The notes beneath the pieces are model-generated. The model was not told the DNA's origin and made no database searches. It worked only from the letters and a program-made list of their open reading frames with translations. DNA of 64,000 nucleotides from Aspidapion aeneum. Its lineage: Eukaryota; Arthropoda; Insecta; Coleoptera; Brentidae. A program made the position numbers and the translations under genes. Shown in pieces: positions 45,353-55,690 of the stretch (positions are counted from its first letter, which is position 1; each line of letters opens with the position of its first letter). The stretch covers positions 28,348,602 to 28,412,601 of the forward strand of contig OY755039.1 in the NCBI GenBank assembly GCA_963576565.1, in the 5' to 3' direction.

Positions 45353-46101
45353 GGGCAAGTGTACTTAAAATAGGTTACGTAAGCTTCAAACATTTGTACA
45401 AAAAAAGTTTTGACGTTATTGGTTTAAAACATTATGCTGTTGATGAAATAATCTTTTTTGTTTGTGATAGTTCTCTTGTAGTACTTTATGCACTTTAAAA
45501 TAATTAATTATTTTGAAAATTCTAGACCACCAAATATTAATATTGAAAATACAAAAAAAAAAAAAATGCTTTAATAAAAACATTAAAAAAAATACGACAT
45601 AAAGATAAAACTAAAATAAGATATAATTTGTTTAAACAAAGCATCTAGGAATCTTAACAATAATATGCTCTTTATTCTTAATATAGCATAAAGATAGGTA
45701 TAACTAAAACAAATTTTTCTTGGTTAAATAATAGACACTTATTGGTATAAAATCTGACCTTATTTAAAATCGGCCGTATTGTGACAGATTTACATATAAC
45801 AAGCAGCTGCTTTCTCTCAAAATTCGGCCTTTAGTATAACAATTTTGACCTGTCAGTTTTCTTTGTAAATCTGTCAGAATAAAGTCGATTCTAAAATAAA
45901 GTCAGGTTTAATTCCACTAAGTCCCTATTAATCTAATAATAACCAGTAAAATAATGCCAATAATGCTTATTATAAAAAGACAAATGAATAGACAATGGAC
46001 GAATCTAGCGATACAGTGCAACGTTGCCATCTTTAGTTTGGTCAGGAGTGCCGGTATCTCATTTTACCTTACTATCCTATTTTAAGTACACTTCCTTTGC
46101 C
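45353..46101. mobile_element. TA-flanked element with GGGCAAGTGTACTTAAAATAGG ends
   Basis: Left end GGGCAAGTGTACTTAAAATA; right end TATTTTAAGTACACTTCCTT followed by TGCC; TA on both sides. It contains another MITE (45734-45925). No transposase frame. Confidence 0.75.
45734..45925. mobile_element. MITE, GGGACTTATTGCAATAA family (copy 3, diverged)
   Basis: Left GACACTTATTGGTATAAAAT, right TTCCACTAAGTCCC, with the shared interior TTTCTCTCAAAATTCGGCCT and CTGTCAGTTTTC. Nested in the 45353-46101 element. Confidence 0.65.
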
Positions 46102-46910
46102 TATTTTAGGAATAAAAAGAAAAATTATTGTGTGTGTTTAAGACCACACGGCAGAACTGCAAAACTTCAACAAGGCGAAATTAATAATATTGGTCCATAA
46201 CATATTCTGCAAAGCGGACCGAACCGAACTCTTCTGTGTACTGGCCTTCATCTGCATCATCATATCGCTCGCTGAATGTTCAGTTCAATTCACTACCCAC
46301 AAAAACTGTTAAACGCGCCTAAAGAAGTTTACACTTAAACAGTATTAGATACGACAATATGAGGTCTCGCCCCCCCTTGCCCCCAAAACATGTTCCTGGG
46401 TCCACCACTGAACAACCAGTTTGTTTAGTTTTAAAAAAAATGAACCACGATATAGTATGCATACTTAAATAACTTAAATTTAATCAACGATATTAATATA
46501 GACTGCAAAGCTCAACATTCTAACAGGAATTCAAAGAAAATGTCCAAAAGTTTAAATCCCTACACTGAAATTTATTTTACTTACATATTGATTTAACTAA
46601 ATATAAACTTAAACCAAATACTTACATATAGTTTTGCTGTGCTTCCATGAAATATACTCTTAAGCCAAATACTTAAATTAATTGGCTTAAAATGTCTACT
46701 TGGTATCGGTAAATTAACAAAATATAAACACAGTAATAATTATAGTTTATTTAGGGTGCATGTCAGTAAATTCCAAAAAATCTTCTCTACAGCTATATCA
46801 CAGTGTAGTAAGTTAGCGATATTTCTGCCAAAATGATATCTGATAGCGTGTTTTACGCTTTTAATACCCTACTTCACTTACTCAGCAAAGAAAAACAGAA
46901 AACGAGTAAC

Positions 46911-47163
46911 CAGTTGGGCAAATTACTTGAAAAAAGTAGTGGAGTATTAACTACTTCATTAAAAAAGTACTTTAACTACTTTTTCAAAAAAATAATTGAA
47001 TTACTAACTATAGTAGTTGGTAGTTAAAGATTTAACTATATTTTTTATTACAAGCGAGGTAGCGAATTTAAATGGTCAGTAAGACCACGGCAGCACTTGA
47101 CTTTTATTTTTATTCTGTATAAAATAATTGCAAAAAGTACTTTAAAAAGTAGTCAAGTACATG
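46911..47163 (+). mobile_element. hAT-like MITE rich in GTAGTTAAC motifs (copy 2, half)
   Basis: It starts CAGTTGGGCAAATTACTTG and reaches the central GAGGTAGCGAATTTAAATGG block and AAAAAGTAGTCAAGTACATG, then stops. 47164-47738 is unrelated, unrecognised sequence. Confidence 0.7.
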
Positions 47164-47738
47164 TGTTTTACTTTACGGTGGCTAAAGAAATTTTCTTTCA
47201 CACAGTGTATCACAAAATGTGATATATGTTATGAGTAACCTTCCAGGGGCGTCAGTAAATGTTGGTCAATTTCAAAAATTACCAAAAAAACATGTTTGAA
47301 AAATATTTTAAGGTCAGTAGGATAGGATAAATTAAAAATACAATTTTTTTTCTAAGTACCTTACTTTTAAAAAAATCCTAAATGTGACATAAACCCCACA
47401 TTATAATACGGCATACATTTCCCAAAGAAGCGTCGTTTTTGAGAGAATTTTATAAAGCCTATAATAAACATCTATTTTTAAAATAATACAAATTTCATTC
47501 TCCACAATTTTTTGTTTAATTTTTGCTAAAAAAGTTAGTTTTGGGTAGTTTAGGAGAAGTTTAGGAGAGCGTTTTCAGACTTTTTGCCTTGACTACATTC
47601 TATATAACATTATATTAATCAACTTATACTTAAAAACGATTAAAGATTAAAATAAATAAAGACTAAACAAGTTCGAAATTTTGTTTGTTAATAAAAGCCT
47701 TTTCCTTAAGATAAACTTCAAGTAACCAGGTAACCTGG

Positions 47739-48276
47739 CAGAGTTGGGCAGTAGTTAACAGCAAAAAGTAGGTAACTACGATGTTAACTACTTTTTCCGT
47801 AAAAGTAGGTAACTGTACTCTGATTAATTGTTTTCTCCTAATAGTTATACTCAATTATTTTTATTCTGTACAAAATAATCGCAAGTAGTTCAAAAAGTAG
47901 TTAACTACTTGGTTATTACTACTTTTAGTAATTTAACCACTTTTGTGGAGTTTGATTACTTTTAAAAATATTTAACATCTAGTAGTTTAGAATTTAATTA
48001 TTTTTAAAAATATTTAACTACTTGTAAAGTAGTAAAATTACCAAAAGTAGTTAAAACCGTGTCCTTAACTACTTTTTGAAGTACTTTTTGCAATTATTTT
48101 ATGCAGAATAAAAACAAAAGTCAAATGCTGCCGTGATAATAAAACTGACCATTTAAATTCGCTACCTACATATGGCTTGTAATCAAAAAAGTAGTAAAAT
48201 TTTTAACTACCAACTGCTATTAGTAAGTAATTTAACTACTTTTTGGAAAAAGTAGCTTAACTGCCAAGTAGTTCAG
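47739..48276 (-). mobile_element. hAT-like MITE rich in GTAGTTAAC motifs (copy 3, inverted)
   Basis: Its plus-strand left end is CAGAGTTGGGCAGTAGTTAA, matching the right end of 43747-44231. The central block is inverted (CCATTTAAATTCGCTACCTA). The other end decays near AACTGCCAAGTAGTTCAGCC. Copies 2 and 3 face each other across about 575 bp. Confidence 0.75.
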
Positions 48277-48299
48277 CCAGCCGACCTGAAATTGCGCGG

Positions 48300-48560
48300 A
48301 ATGTAATACGAGGTCTAAATATGTCAAAATTCTTATGTTAACCGTCCGTGAGTTTGCGGCGTTCCACGGCAGCCGTTAACTACTTACATGTGACGTTCAA
48401 ATGTTACCAGTGTCAAATATCGTTAATCGGCGGCCGTTTTGGCACGACCAAAAAACTATCTAATTACAAATACACATGTACCGAGCTAGGACTCGAACGA
48501 GGACTATCTGACGCAACGTGTAAAGCAAATGTTGCTACCACTGCGGTAACAAGTTTACAC
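48300..48560 (-). mobile_element. tRNA-derived SINE (head at 48440-48560)
   Basis: On the minus strand, an A-box-like TTACCGCAGTGGTAG (48549-48535) is followed by a B-box-like GTTCGAGTCCTAG (48498-48486), the order of an internal polymerase III promoter. No cloverleaf closes, so it is not a functional tRNA. The body towards 48300 is not recognised. Confidence 0.65.
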
Positions 48561-48751
48561 AATTAAAATATAAGTTGCTGCACTTGAGCCGGCGAACGAC
48601 ATCAAAGGCCGAATCGTACACCTGTTTTGCAGCGGGTTTCTGGCTGGTGGATCTTGGCCGCGTAGTAGTAAAATCCCCCGTATTTCTCGGTCGCGCTGAT
48701 GATTTAAGACTAGCAACGACAGCCTACGTTGGCACGCGTTTGATTTCTATA

Positions 48752-49742
48752 CCGGGGGGGCCAAAAAAAACCGGACTATTTTTTTTCATTATTACTTTTG
48801 AACTATACAATCGATTTTAATAAGACAAACTGCACTTGGCAGAGAAATAATCAGAGTTTTGACTGAATGTATTTTTTGTCCACTATCTCAAAATCCAAGA
48901 TGGCGGGCGAAATTAAAATGTACCCTTCAAAAATGCTCGTTTATTCTCATGTTGCGAACATGTCTTAATTATTTTTTTAAATTGGTAAAAAAACTGTGTT
49001 CTTGCCACGCACAACAAGGTACAAATTAGCAAAATCGGTTCAGTGGTTCTAAAAAAAATATTTTTGTTTCAACCATTGTTTTGCATATTATACGATTGCC
49101 TTGCCAATCATGTCTGCATTTATTTCCTTATAAATTCATTACTACTGAACCGATTTTAATGAAATAAAAAACATCCTGGTAAGAATTGATTGCTTTTAAA
49201 AGATCATGATCAAAGTTTATCGCCATCTTAAAATTTAAGATGGCGGATAGAATCATACTTGATTCTTCATAATGGCGTGTTTATTCTTAGTTTCCAAAAA
49301 TGTTTTAGTTTTTTTTTTAATTTGTAGAAAAGTACTACTTTTGTCCACACAACGAGGTACAAATTAGCAAAATCGGTGTGGTGGTTCTCAAAAAATCTAT
49401 TCTTGTTTTAGCCATTGTTTTACAGATTATACGATTGCATTGCCAATCCTATCTGCATTCATTTCCTTATAAATTTGTTATTACTAAATCAATTTTAGTG
49501 AAATAAAAAAAATAATGTTGAGAATTGATCGCTCTTTAAAGATTCAAATCAAAATATGAGCATCTTTATAGGGTACAATTTTATTCCGTCCGCCATTTTG
49601 AATTTTAAAATGGCGGACAAAAAAAAATATTTATTCAAAACTCTGATTAATTCTCTGCCAAGTGCAGTTTGTAACATTAAAATGGTGTGGTTCAAAAGTT
49701 ATAGTGAAAAAAAAATTGTCCGGTTTTTTTTGGCCCACCCGG
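48752..49742. mobile_element. Foldback element with CCGGGTGGGCCAAAAAAAACC ends and an internal direct repeat
   Basis: Left end CCGGGGGGGCCAAAAAAAAC, right end TTTTTTTTGGCCCACCCGG, flanked by TA. The arms pair for about 140 bp: AACTGCACTTGGCAGAGAAT / ATTCTCTGCCAAGTGCAGTT. Inside, about 355 bp occurs twice in tandem (48890-49205, 49235-49560), sharing ATGGCGG, CGTGTTTATTC, CACAACGAGGTACAAATTAG-like and ATTATACGATTGC. No transposase frame. Confidence 0.85.
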
Positions 49743-49759
49743 TATATCCATTGATTTTT

Positions 49760-49835
49760 CTGTGGTAGGAAGTCAAAAGGGGATAACTCAGGCTTTGCTA
49801 CATATGAGTTACCCCCTTATGACTTCCTGCCACAG
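49760..49835. mobile_element. 76-bp hairpin element (copy 2)
   Basis: CTGTGGTAGGAAGTCAAAAG pairs with CTTATGACTTCCTGCCACAG, and GGATAACTC with GAGTTACCC. Only a few differences from the copy at 9434-9508, mostly in the stem. Confidence 0.75.
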
Positions 49836-50146
49836 TTTTTACAAGGACAGCAGCTTATATTTTAATTGTGTAAACTTTGCCGTTATGGACGACGACACAC
49901 TATCTTGTAATGCTTTAAAAATATAATTTTCTGATCTTTACATGGTGACATTAGCTTTCATACAAGTTCAGTGCCAAAGGGTACCTAAATTCCAAATTTA
50001 AAATTATTAAGTCTCGACTACGGTCTACCATGTCTCAAAAGTTGTTGAAGCCTTTGATATATTATTATTAGACTGGAAAGTTTCAAAATTTTGGATGCAG
50101 AAGCTATTTTAAACTTATTCGCAGGAATTAGCACAAAACTGCCAAG

Positions 50147-50297
50147 GGACTTAAATTACGTAAGGCTCAGAGGTGGAGGGGGAGGTTTAGCGTTGCGTTA
50201 CACTCAATTTTTTTAAAATGTGTTTTTTCTTAAAAATGCGTTACTCAGGGAGAAGGGGTTCGGGTGAATTTTTGCGTTACGTAATTTAAGAATGTTA
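50147..50297. mobile_element. MITE, TTAAATTACGTAACGC family (copy 3)
   Basis: AGGGACTTAAATTACGTAAG and the inverted TGCGTTACGTAATTTAAG bound about 150 bp, with inner GCGTTACACTC and GCGTTACTCAGG repeats. Confidence 0.65.
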
Positions 50298-50385
50298 TAC
50301 AGGGTGGCAACTTTAAATGAAATGCTGCTTCTAGCGGATTAATATTTGGTTTTTTGGAACTAGTTACAACATGTCAACTGATTTT

Positions 50386-51030
50386 TTAAACGCTGCTTTC
50401 TTCCTGAAGCCAACACTTTTTTGTCGGGCCCCCGGAAAGGGATCTACTTTTATATACTACTATGTCGGTTTGGAACGTTTTTCTACGTTGTTCGACGCCT
50501 GATCTCCACCTCCTTCGATCCTGACATCTTCTGTCAGATTTTTTTAAGTCATTGATCTTTGGTTTGACTGTTGCCATTCTGCGCCCTGTGCTAATAATCT
50601 AAGACCTGCTTTGGTAGTCATTTGTCATTTATCCATTGTACATTGCCGTACCATATCAGTTGTCTCTCAGTGATGTCATCCGTTATGCTTCCCACGATTC
50701 CCATTCTTCTTTTATGATCTCATTACTTATATGACCTGTTCCAGGTATTTTCATTGATCTTCTTATTGCATCCATTTCGACACTTTCCATTTTTGTTTTG
50801 TATTTTTCTGTTACGTGACAAGTCTCTATTTCATATAACAGCGTACTTTTCACCATTGTTTCATATATGTTAAATTTTACATTATTTTTTATCTCTGCTC
50901 TATACTGTTAAAACATCCAATTACCTTTTTTCCGTTTACTATTCTTTTTTCGAGTTCTTTACAGTCTGTCTTATCAAATGTGACACCCAAGTATACATAC
51001 TCATTGCAACATGATATCTCTAATTTTTTT
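50386..51030 (-). pseudogene. RTE-like LINE reverse transcriptase C-terminal remnant
   Basis: On the minus strand, ORF2-tail blocks appear in two or more frames: EYVYLGVTFDKTDCKELEKR, then IYETMVKSTLLYEIETCHV, then MESVEMDAIRRSMKIPGTGH and ISNEIIKEEW, and finally KINDLKKSDRRCQDRRRWRS. The order YLG...F...., KSTLLYG.ET, K.E.vEMdalRRS..i....., W..D.......R..RR is the usual end of insect RTE-like elements. At least two frameshifts and several stops break it. It lies in the globin intron in the same orientation as the gene. Confidence 0.8.
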
Positions 51031-51034
51031 ATTG

Positions 51035-52065
51035 CGGTACTTCATTCGAAAGATCATGGAAAAAGAAAAAATAAATAAACTGTTCGGTTTCCATAAAAAA
51101 ACCTCTTTATTTTTCTTTTATTTTTGAATTTTACTTTTATTTTTTCCTATTTTTCATGGACTAAAATTTTGTCTTGAACATAAAATTATTAGTCTTAAAT
51201 TTATATTAATCCTAAGTAAATGGGTCAACTATTAGTTATTATAAAATTTATCTAAAGCAAAATTGCATTAAAATGCGAGAATTAAACGCAAGAAATGTAA
51301 TTTCTATTCTAAATTTAAGAATCATTTTATTTCTTATTTCTTTATATTTATATACTTTGGCACTACAAGCGTCCTCTATCGTGTTTTTCACATATCCATA
51401 AAATTTAAAATATAGTGATATGGTTTTCCTATAGAGGGTGAAGTGCTGTGCGCATGTGCGAAAAAACTGCAAGCGCAGGATTGAGTGACAGACAAAGTGT
51501 GCTGCGCGTCGCCATGTCTAGAAAACGACAACCTTAAAATTTAAATTTAAAAAATAGTGAAAATTCACTTTAAAATTCCGCAAATAATTAAAATTATCGT
51601 GCCATCATCCTGTTGGAACTTCAAGCCACATAGCTCTTATGGAAAGGTGTACACCTTGCACTTTGGAACTTCAAAACAGCGGTAAGTCCCTCTCCATGAG
51701 GCTATATCACCATTTTCTTTCTCTTTCAAATTTACCCTGCAATTTTTAAATTATTTACTTTCTCTAGTTAAATGAATTTTTTTGCGCCAATGTTTATTAT
51801 AGTCCACTGTACAAAACCCAATCTGAGCCATCGGAGTGCTACATAAACATACGTCAGTAAAATGATAATGTGTTTTAATTTTGTTTCTAAAAATCCGTAC
51901 CGTAAAGTGGGGTTACTTTGCACATCGCGCCGGGTAACTTTATGCCAGCGACGAAAAGTTTTTGTTTTTAAAATATCTGTCAAACGCAAAGCGCCTTCGC
52001 CAAATGATTTGGCGTGATTTGTAGCCCAATGACGGACGACGTGGTTTGCGCAGGTTCTTACATGG
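51035..52065. other. Unrecognised sequence in the globin intron
   Basis: No supported gene or element boundary. TCAAGCCACATAGCTC..TTGGAACTTC lies around 51610-51675 without further structure. Confidence 0.45.
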
Positions 52066-52073
52066 TTGGCTTA

Positions 52074-52205
52074 CACCCGGTTCCCACCTACGACTTTCTC
52101 ATGGGCACCCGCTTACGCGTCACATGATCTCAATATAAAATGTTATGACAGTCATGTGACGCGTGCGCGGCCATGCACGAGGAAGTCGTAGGTGGGAACC
52201 GGGTT
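52074..52205. mobile_element. PIF/Harbinger-like MITE, CACCCGGTTCCCACC family (copy 1)
   Basis: Ends CACCCGGTTCCCACCTACGA and TCGTAGGTGGGAACCGGG, with TTA on both sides (52071-52073, 52206-52208). Inner pair ACGCGTCACATGA / TCATGTGACGCGT. Intronic. Relatives at 56274 and 56482. Confidence 0.87.
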
Positions 52206-52278
52206 TTAGTTGCTTTGCGTCAGCACGTCGGAATAGAAGAAACACGAAGGCCTGCATGTATTTTTGTTACAAAATTTT

Positions 52279-52313
52279 ATCACGGATCACCTATTTGTTA
52301 GGTGATCCGTGAT
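52279..52313. repeat. Perfect 15-bp-stem hairpin
   Basis: ATCACGGATCACCTA and TAGGTGATCCGTGAT are exact complements separated by TTTGT. No poly-T run or other gene signal identifies it. Confidence 0.8.
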
Positions 52314-53042
52314 TTTATCTGCCCATAGGAAACTATTGCTATCTGAGAACTCTTTGTATATTAGTAAAGTGTTATCTTGGTACCATTTTTTTAAAAGTTT
52401 TAAATTTATTTAGGTAATAATTGAATTTTCGTGATTTCTTTTGAGGTTATATGGGACAACTTTACCCCTGGAGTATCACTATTATCAGCATTCCATGACT
52501 AGCGTACGTAGCGGCATAGATCCACTTAATATTTAGAAAAGCTACTTTATTTTTTTGCAGTTTAGTTTTTAAGTTTTTTGCTTAAAGAGAATGTAAGTTT
52601 GTCTTTAAAATAAAATTTACGAGCTCTGATAACCATTTTCGTCTTATTTGCGACCTTTTCTCCGATGTATTCTAAAATAAAGTAAGTTTCTTATAAATTG
52701 AACAATAAAAAACATAAATATTTGTAATTTTTTTTTGTACCACATATTTCCTAAACCACTGCCAAACCGTTGTTTTTTTTGTGGGGAGTAATGTTACCCC
52801 CATAAAATCTATGGGTTAAACAAAAAAAAATGTTTGCTGGGTTCTTTTGAGGCGTTTTTCAATTTTCTTTAGAACAACTGCAAAAAGCGGTGTAAAGTCA
52901 CCCCGGTTTATGATATATTAAAAAAAATTATACTGTTGTTTTGCTCGATTGCAATGAAAAACTACGAGGTCTATCAAGAAGCAGATTTAATATTAAAAGT
53001 CGTCTAGAAAAAAAATGACCTACCCTTGAAGCCTTGACTTAC

Positions 53043-53274
53043 CCAAAAATATTCAACCTTAAATTCAGGTATCCTCCGATGGCTGGCACCCACTTGGTGT
53101 AGATATTCGAAAAACGCGTCCAAATTATCTAAACCCTTGATGCCTTCATCCAGAGTATTCATCACCGTGTTTGCATGCTCCGTCAGCTCCAAACTACTTT
53201 GTCGGTCTTCTTGCGATTTTAGTTCTTTAAATTTTTCGAACAAATCTAGAAGTTCGGCGTGTTCTTCAAACAAT
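53043..53274 (-). CDS. Globin (globin X / neuroglobin-like), haem-pocket exon
   Basis: The exon encodes 77 codons plus one leading base. Residues begin LFEEHAELLDLFEKFKELKS and end RRIPEFKVEYFW. Counting from that Leu, Phe15 fits the invariant CD1 Phe, His33 (in ELTEHANTV) the distal E7 His, and His65 (in QVGASHRRIP) the proximal F8 His; the 32-residue E7-F8 spacing equals that of neuroglobin. The acceptor is TTTTTTTCAG at 53284-53275 and the donor GTAAGT at 53042-53037. It enters in phase 2 (an Arg codon AG|A is likely) and leaves in phase 0, the B12.2 and G7.0 sites conserved across animal globins. The next exon is at 36588. The upstream exon, with helices A and B, was not found. The TTG at its start is an ordinary Leu codon, not a start. 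Confidence in globin is high; the globin X subgroup is by eye. Confidence 0.93.
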
Positions 53275-53469
53275 CTGAAAAAAAAATTAAAATAAGGTAA
53301 CCAACCAATACCACAGGATCAGCAGGGATGCGTTAAGCAACGGTATGGGCCATTTTATTGGAAATGAGCGCTAAACTTAATCTCGATAATGCAAAAAATA
53401 CTATGATAAGAGGGGAGAGAAGATTGCTTGACACACCAGAAGATAAAGGAAAAAGTTGCAATATAAATA

Positions 53470-53880
53470 AACTACTGGATAATTGAAAAAAAATGCTCTG
53501 TAAGCAAAAATTTTATCAAATGTAAGTACTCTTCGAAAAAAAATTTAGATAAAGGTAAAATTTTTAAAAAATGAGATATTTTATGGGAGAAATAGCGTCA
53601 CATAAATAAATTTTATAAAAACTAAGAACTTTTCGGAAAAAATCGCGCCGCAGTCGAAAATTTAAAAAAAATGAGGTATTTTTTCGATAAAACGGCGCCG
53701 CATCAAAAACTTGTTTAATACTGCTTAAAAATTTCGGAAAAAATCGCGCCCTGGAATCTTAAGGTTTTTTTTAAAAAAATGGGTCAGACGGCGAAAACTT
53801 TAGAAAAATTAGGTACTTGTTGGCAATAAGGGCGCCACAAAATTTTGTTTTTATAAAAATAAAAAATAGAGATATTAGGT
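53470..53880 (+). repeat. Degenerate tandem repeat with GGCGCC cores
   Basis: Units such as TCGGAAAAAATCGCGCCGCA, AAAAAATGAGGTATTTTTTC, GATAAAACGGCGCCGCATCA and AAGGGCGCCACAAAATTTT recur at roughly 80-90-bp steps. About 200 bp upstream of the globin haem-pocket exon. Confidence 0.65.
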
Positions 53881-53889
53881 AATTTTTGG

Positions 53890-54780
53890 TGTTAATAATA
53901 ATAATTAATAAGTCGTGCAACAAAAGTACATTTGTCGTAAAAATTATTGAAAATACAACAAGAAAAGTTGATGGTAAAGTTGATTGTTTTAAGGTAAAAT
54001 TGGTTAAGTAATACTTTTAACAAACCCTTTTTCTTTAACCAAAATCTAATGCCGACATAAAACTTGTGTATCATATTGGGTTAAAATCTGTGTTCTTGAG
54101 TTATCGTGTATTAAGATAGACAATTTATTTTATTATCCGATTTAGGTGTGTTTTAGGAACTAAATAACTCACATTTAATAAAATTAAAAAAATAAAATGT
54201 TCACGATTTACATTTAAGTCCACTTCTTGTATGGTGACAAGTCAAGTAGTACCTAATTCTCGCCCTAAAAAAATGTTTCAGATTGTCTGCCCCTTGACGA
54301 GTGCGACCGAATGCGCCTGTAGCAATTTATCAAGGTTACCTTTGACAACCCTGCAAGGCTTTCTACGGGACTCAGGCGTATCGCGGTCTCTGTTTAATAA
54401 ATGCTATACTCCATCTGTTTTTTATCCTCTTATGGAAATTTATATCCCTAGATGTGAACTTGTTCACGCGGTGTAAACTAAATATAGGCAAACCGTTGAA
54501 TTGCGGCTCAGAAGTAAACATATTTATTTTTTATGCCTGCTATTGAAGCTTATTAAAGTCTGCAAAAATTAAAATTAGATTTAATAAGCTAGAAAGAGAT
54601 ATTTATAACCTATTATAGACCAAGTTTAATGTTTAAACAAATAATGGATTTTATCAAGAGTAAGCCAAATTTTGCAGGTACATATTTATAAAAAGTTACG
54701 ATTTGATATTTAATATTCGAGATGGCGGCCGAAGATTAGATAAAAAAGCTAAACGTGAATTATAGTACCCGTGGATAAAA
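53890..54780. other. Unrecognised sequence upstream of the haem-pocket exon
   Basis: Searched by eye for the missing globin N-terminal exon on the minus strand; none was seen. An 81-codon plus frame at 54231-54476 has no recognisable domain. Confidence 0.45.
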
Positions 54781-54784
54781 AGAC

Positions 54785-55096
54785 AAAAAAATTTTTCGTG
54801 GCTAAGCGGGCATAGAAAGGTTTTGTTTCTCTTGTATTTTTCCGTGGGCAGCTCGAAAGCTGTACGGGAGTCCAAGATCTAATAGACACCTATCAAGTGT
54901 TGACAGTTAACTCGTTCGTCCTTGAGGGACTCTTCAGAACACTGCATGGTAAATGTGACACTTTTGTAAAGCTACAGGGATGGTATATTAGATCTCATCT
55001 TACGATGTTGGTAACAGAAATAAAGTCTTTTTTTTTCGCATACAAGAAAAACAAAATCTTTCCATGCCCGCTTAGCCACGAAAATTTTTTTTATGC
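54785..55096. mobile_element. MITE with about 50-bp inverted ends (CGTGGCTAAGCGGGCAT)
   Basis: AAAAAATTTTTCGTGGCTAA, GCGGGCATAGAAAGGTTTTG at the left pair with CAAAATCTTTCCATGCCCGC, TTAGCCACGAAAATTTTTTT at the right. The interior (GCAGCTCGAAAGC, CCAAGATCTAATAG, GTTGACAGTTAACTCGTTCG) recurs at 10370-10500 and, split by a MITE, at 56235-56460. Confidence 0.8.
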
Positions 55097-55439
55097 TAAT
55101 TAAGTGTGGCTGACTTGAAAAATAGGCGGCGCCGGCGTTGAAAATATATAAACAACATTATTGTAACTGGTTATTCTATTTTTAGAAAGTATCACAAAAA
55201 ACAAAGTTGCGTGTTAGTAGCGCCATATGCTTTGACGGTGAGATTAGAGGGTTAATTTTTATTCCAACGGTCCAACACCAAAATAAATTGAAACAATAAA
55301 TTAGATGACCCATTCGATAGGAATTTTTTATACAAGATAAATTTGACCTCTTTATTCTCTTTTCCAATAAATAATGTTAAAAAATAGACAAAAACATAAA
55401 TCTTTTTTTCACGGGTAGTATAATTTGCATTTGTTAATA

Positions 55440-55683
55440 GGGACTTATTGCAAAAAAGCCAGGCAATAATTATGCCGGGCACTATTCTGACAGTTTCGCA
55501 TTAGAAGAACAGCTGTCTTCTTCTTACATCAAAATTAGGCCTTTGTGCATTATAAGAGCCGGAATTAATAGTGCCGCCACTATTAATGAAAAATAAAAGA
55601 CTGGATTTATAAACTCGACTTTGGTATGTCAATTTTGAGAGATCAACTGTCAATTTTCAATGAAAATCTATCAGAAAGTCTCT
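55440..55683. mobile_element. MITE, GGGACTTATTGCAATAA family (copy 4)
   Basis: It starts GGGACTTATTGCAAAAAAGC and has the interior AGAACAGCTGTCTTCTTC and GATCAACTGTCAATTTTC. Its right end is shortened (AAAGTCTC). Confidence 0.8.
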
Positions 55684-55690
55684 ATTATTA

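Larger units (their letters stand above)
45290..46410. mobile_element. Poly-G hAT-like MITE split by a later insertion
   Basis: The left half (45290-45352: CCTAGGGGGGCCTAGGG, AGGCCTAAGATTTCTTAAAA, TTTTCCACA) and right half (46360-46409: ATGAGGTCTCGCCCCCCC, GGGTCCACCACTG) are the two sides of the family core. They are separated mainly by the element at 45353-46101. Confidence 0.65.
36589..53042 (-). other. Globin G7.0 intron, 16,454 bases
   Basis: It runs from the donor GTAAGT (53042-53037) to the acceptor TTTTTCAG (36590-36589). It contains the foldback at 36628, a Jockey-like LINE, a hAT element, a poly-G MITE, a pogo-like element, three GTAGTTAAC elements, a SINE, the foldback at 48752, a hairpin element, an RTE-like remnant and a TTA-flanked MITE. 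Direct evidence is limited to the two exon edges; splicing across this distance is inferred. Confidence 0.85.

Noticed and set aside
48486..48549. Functional tRNA gene
   Set aside because: A and B boxes are present but no acceptor stem or anticodon arm closes; better explained as a SINE head.
53004..53273. TTG at 53271-53273 as a globin translation start
   Set aside because: It lies just after a splice acceptor and encodes the Leu following helix B; the protein needs upstream helices A and B.
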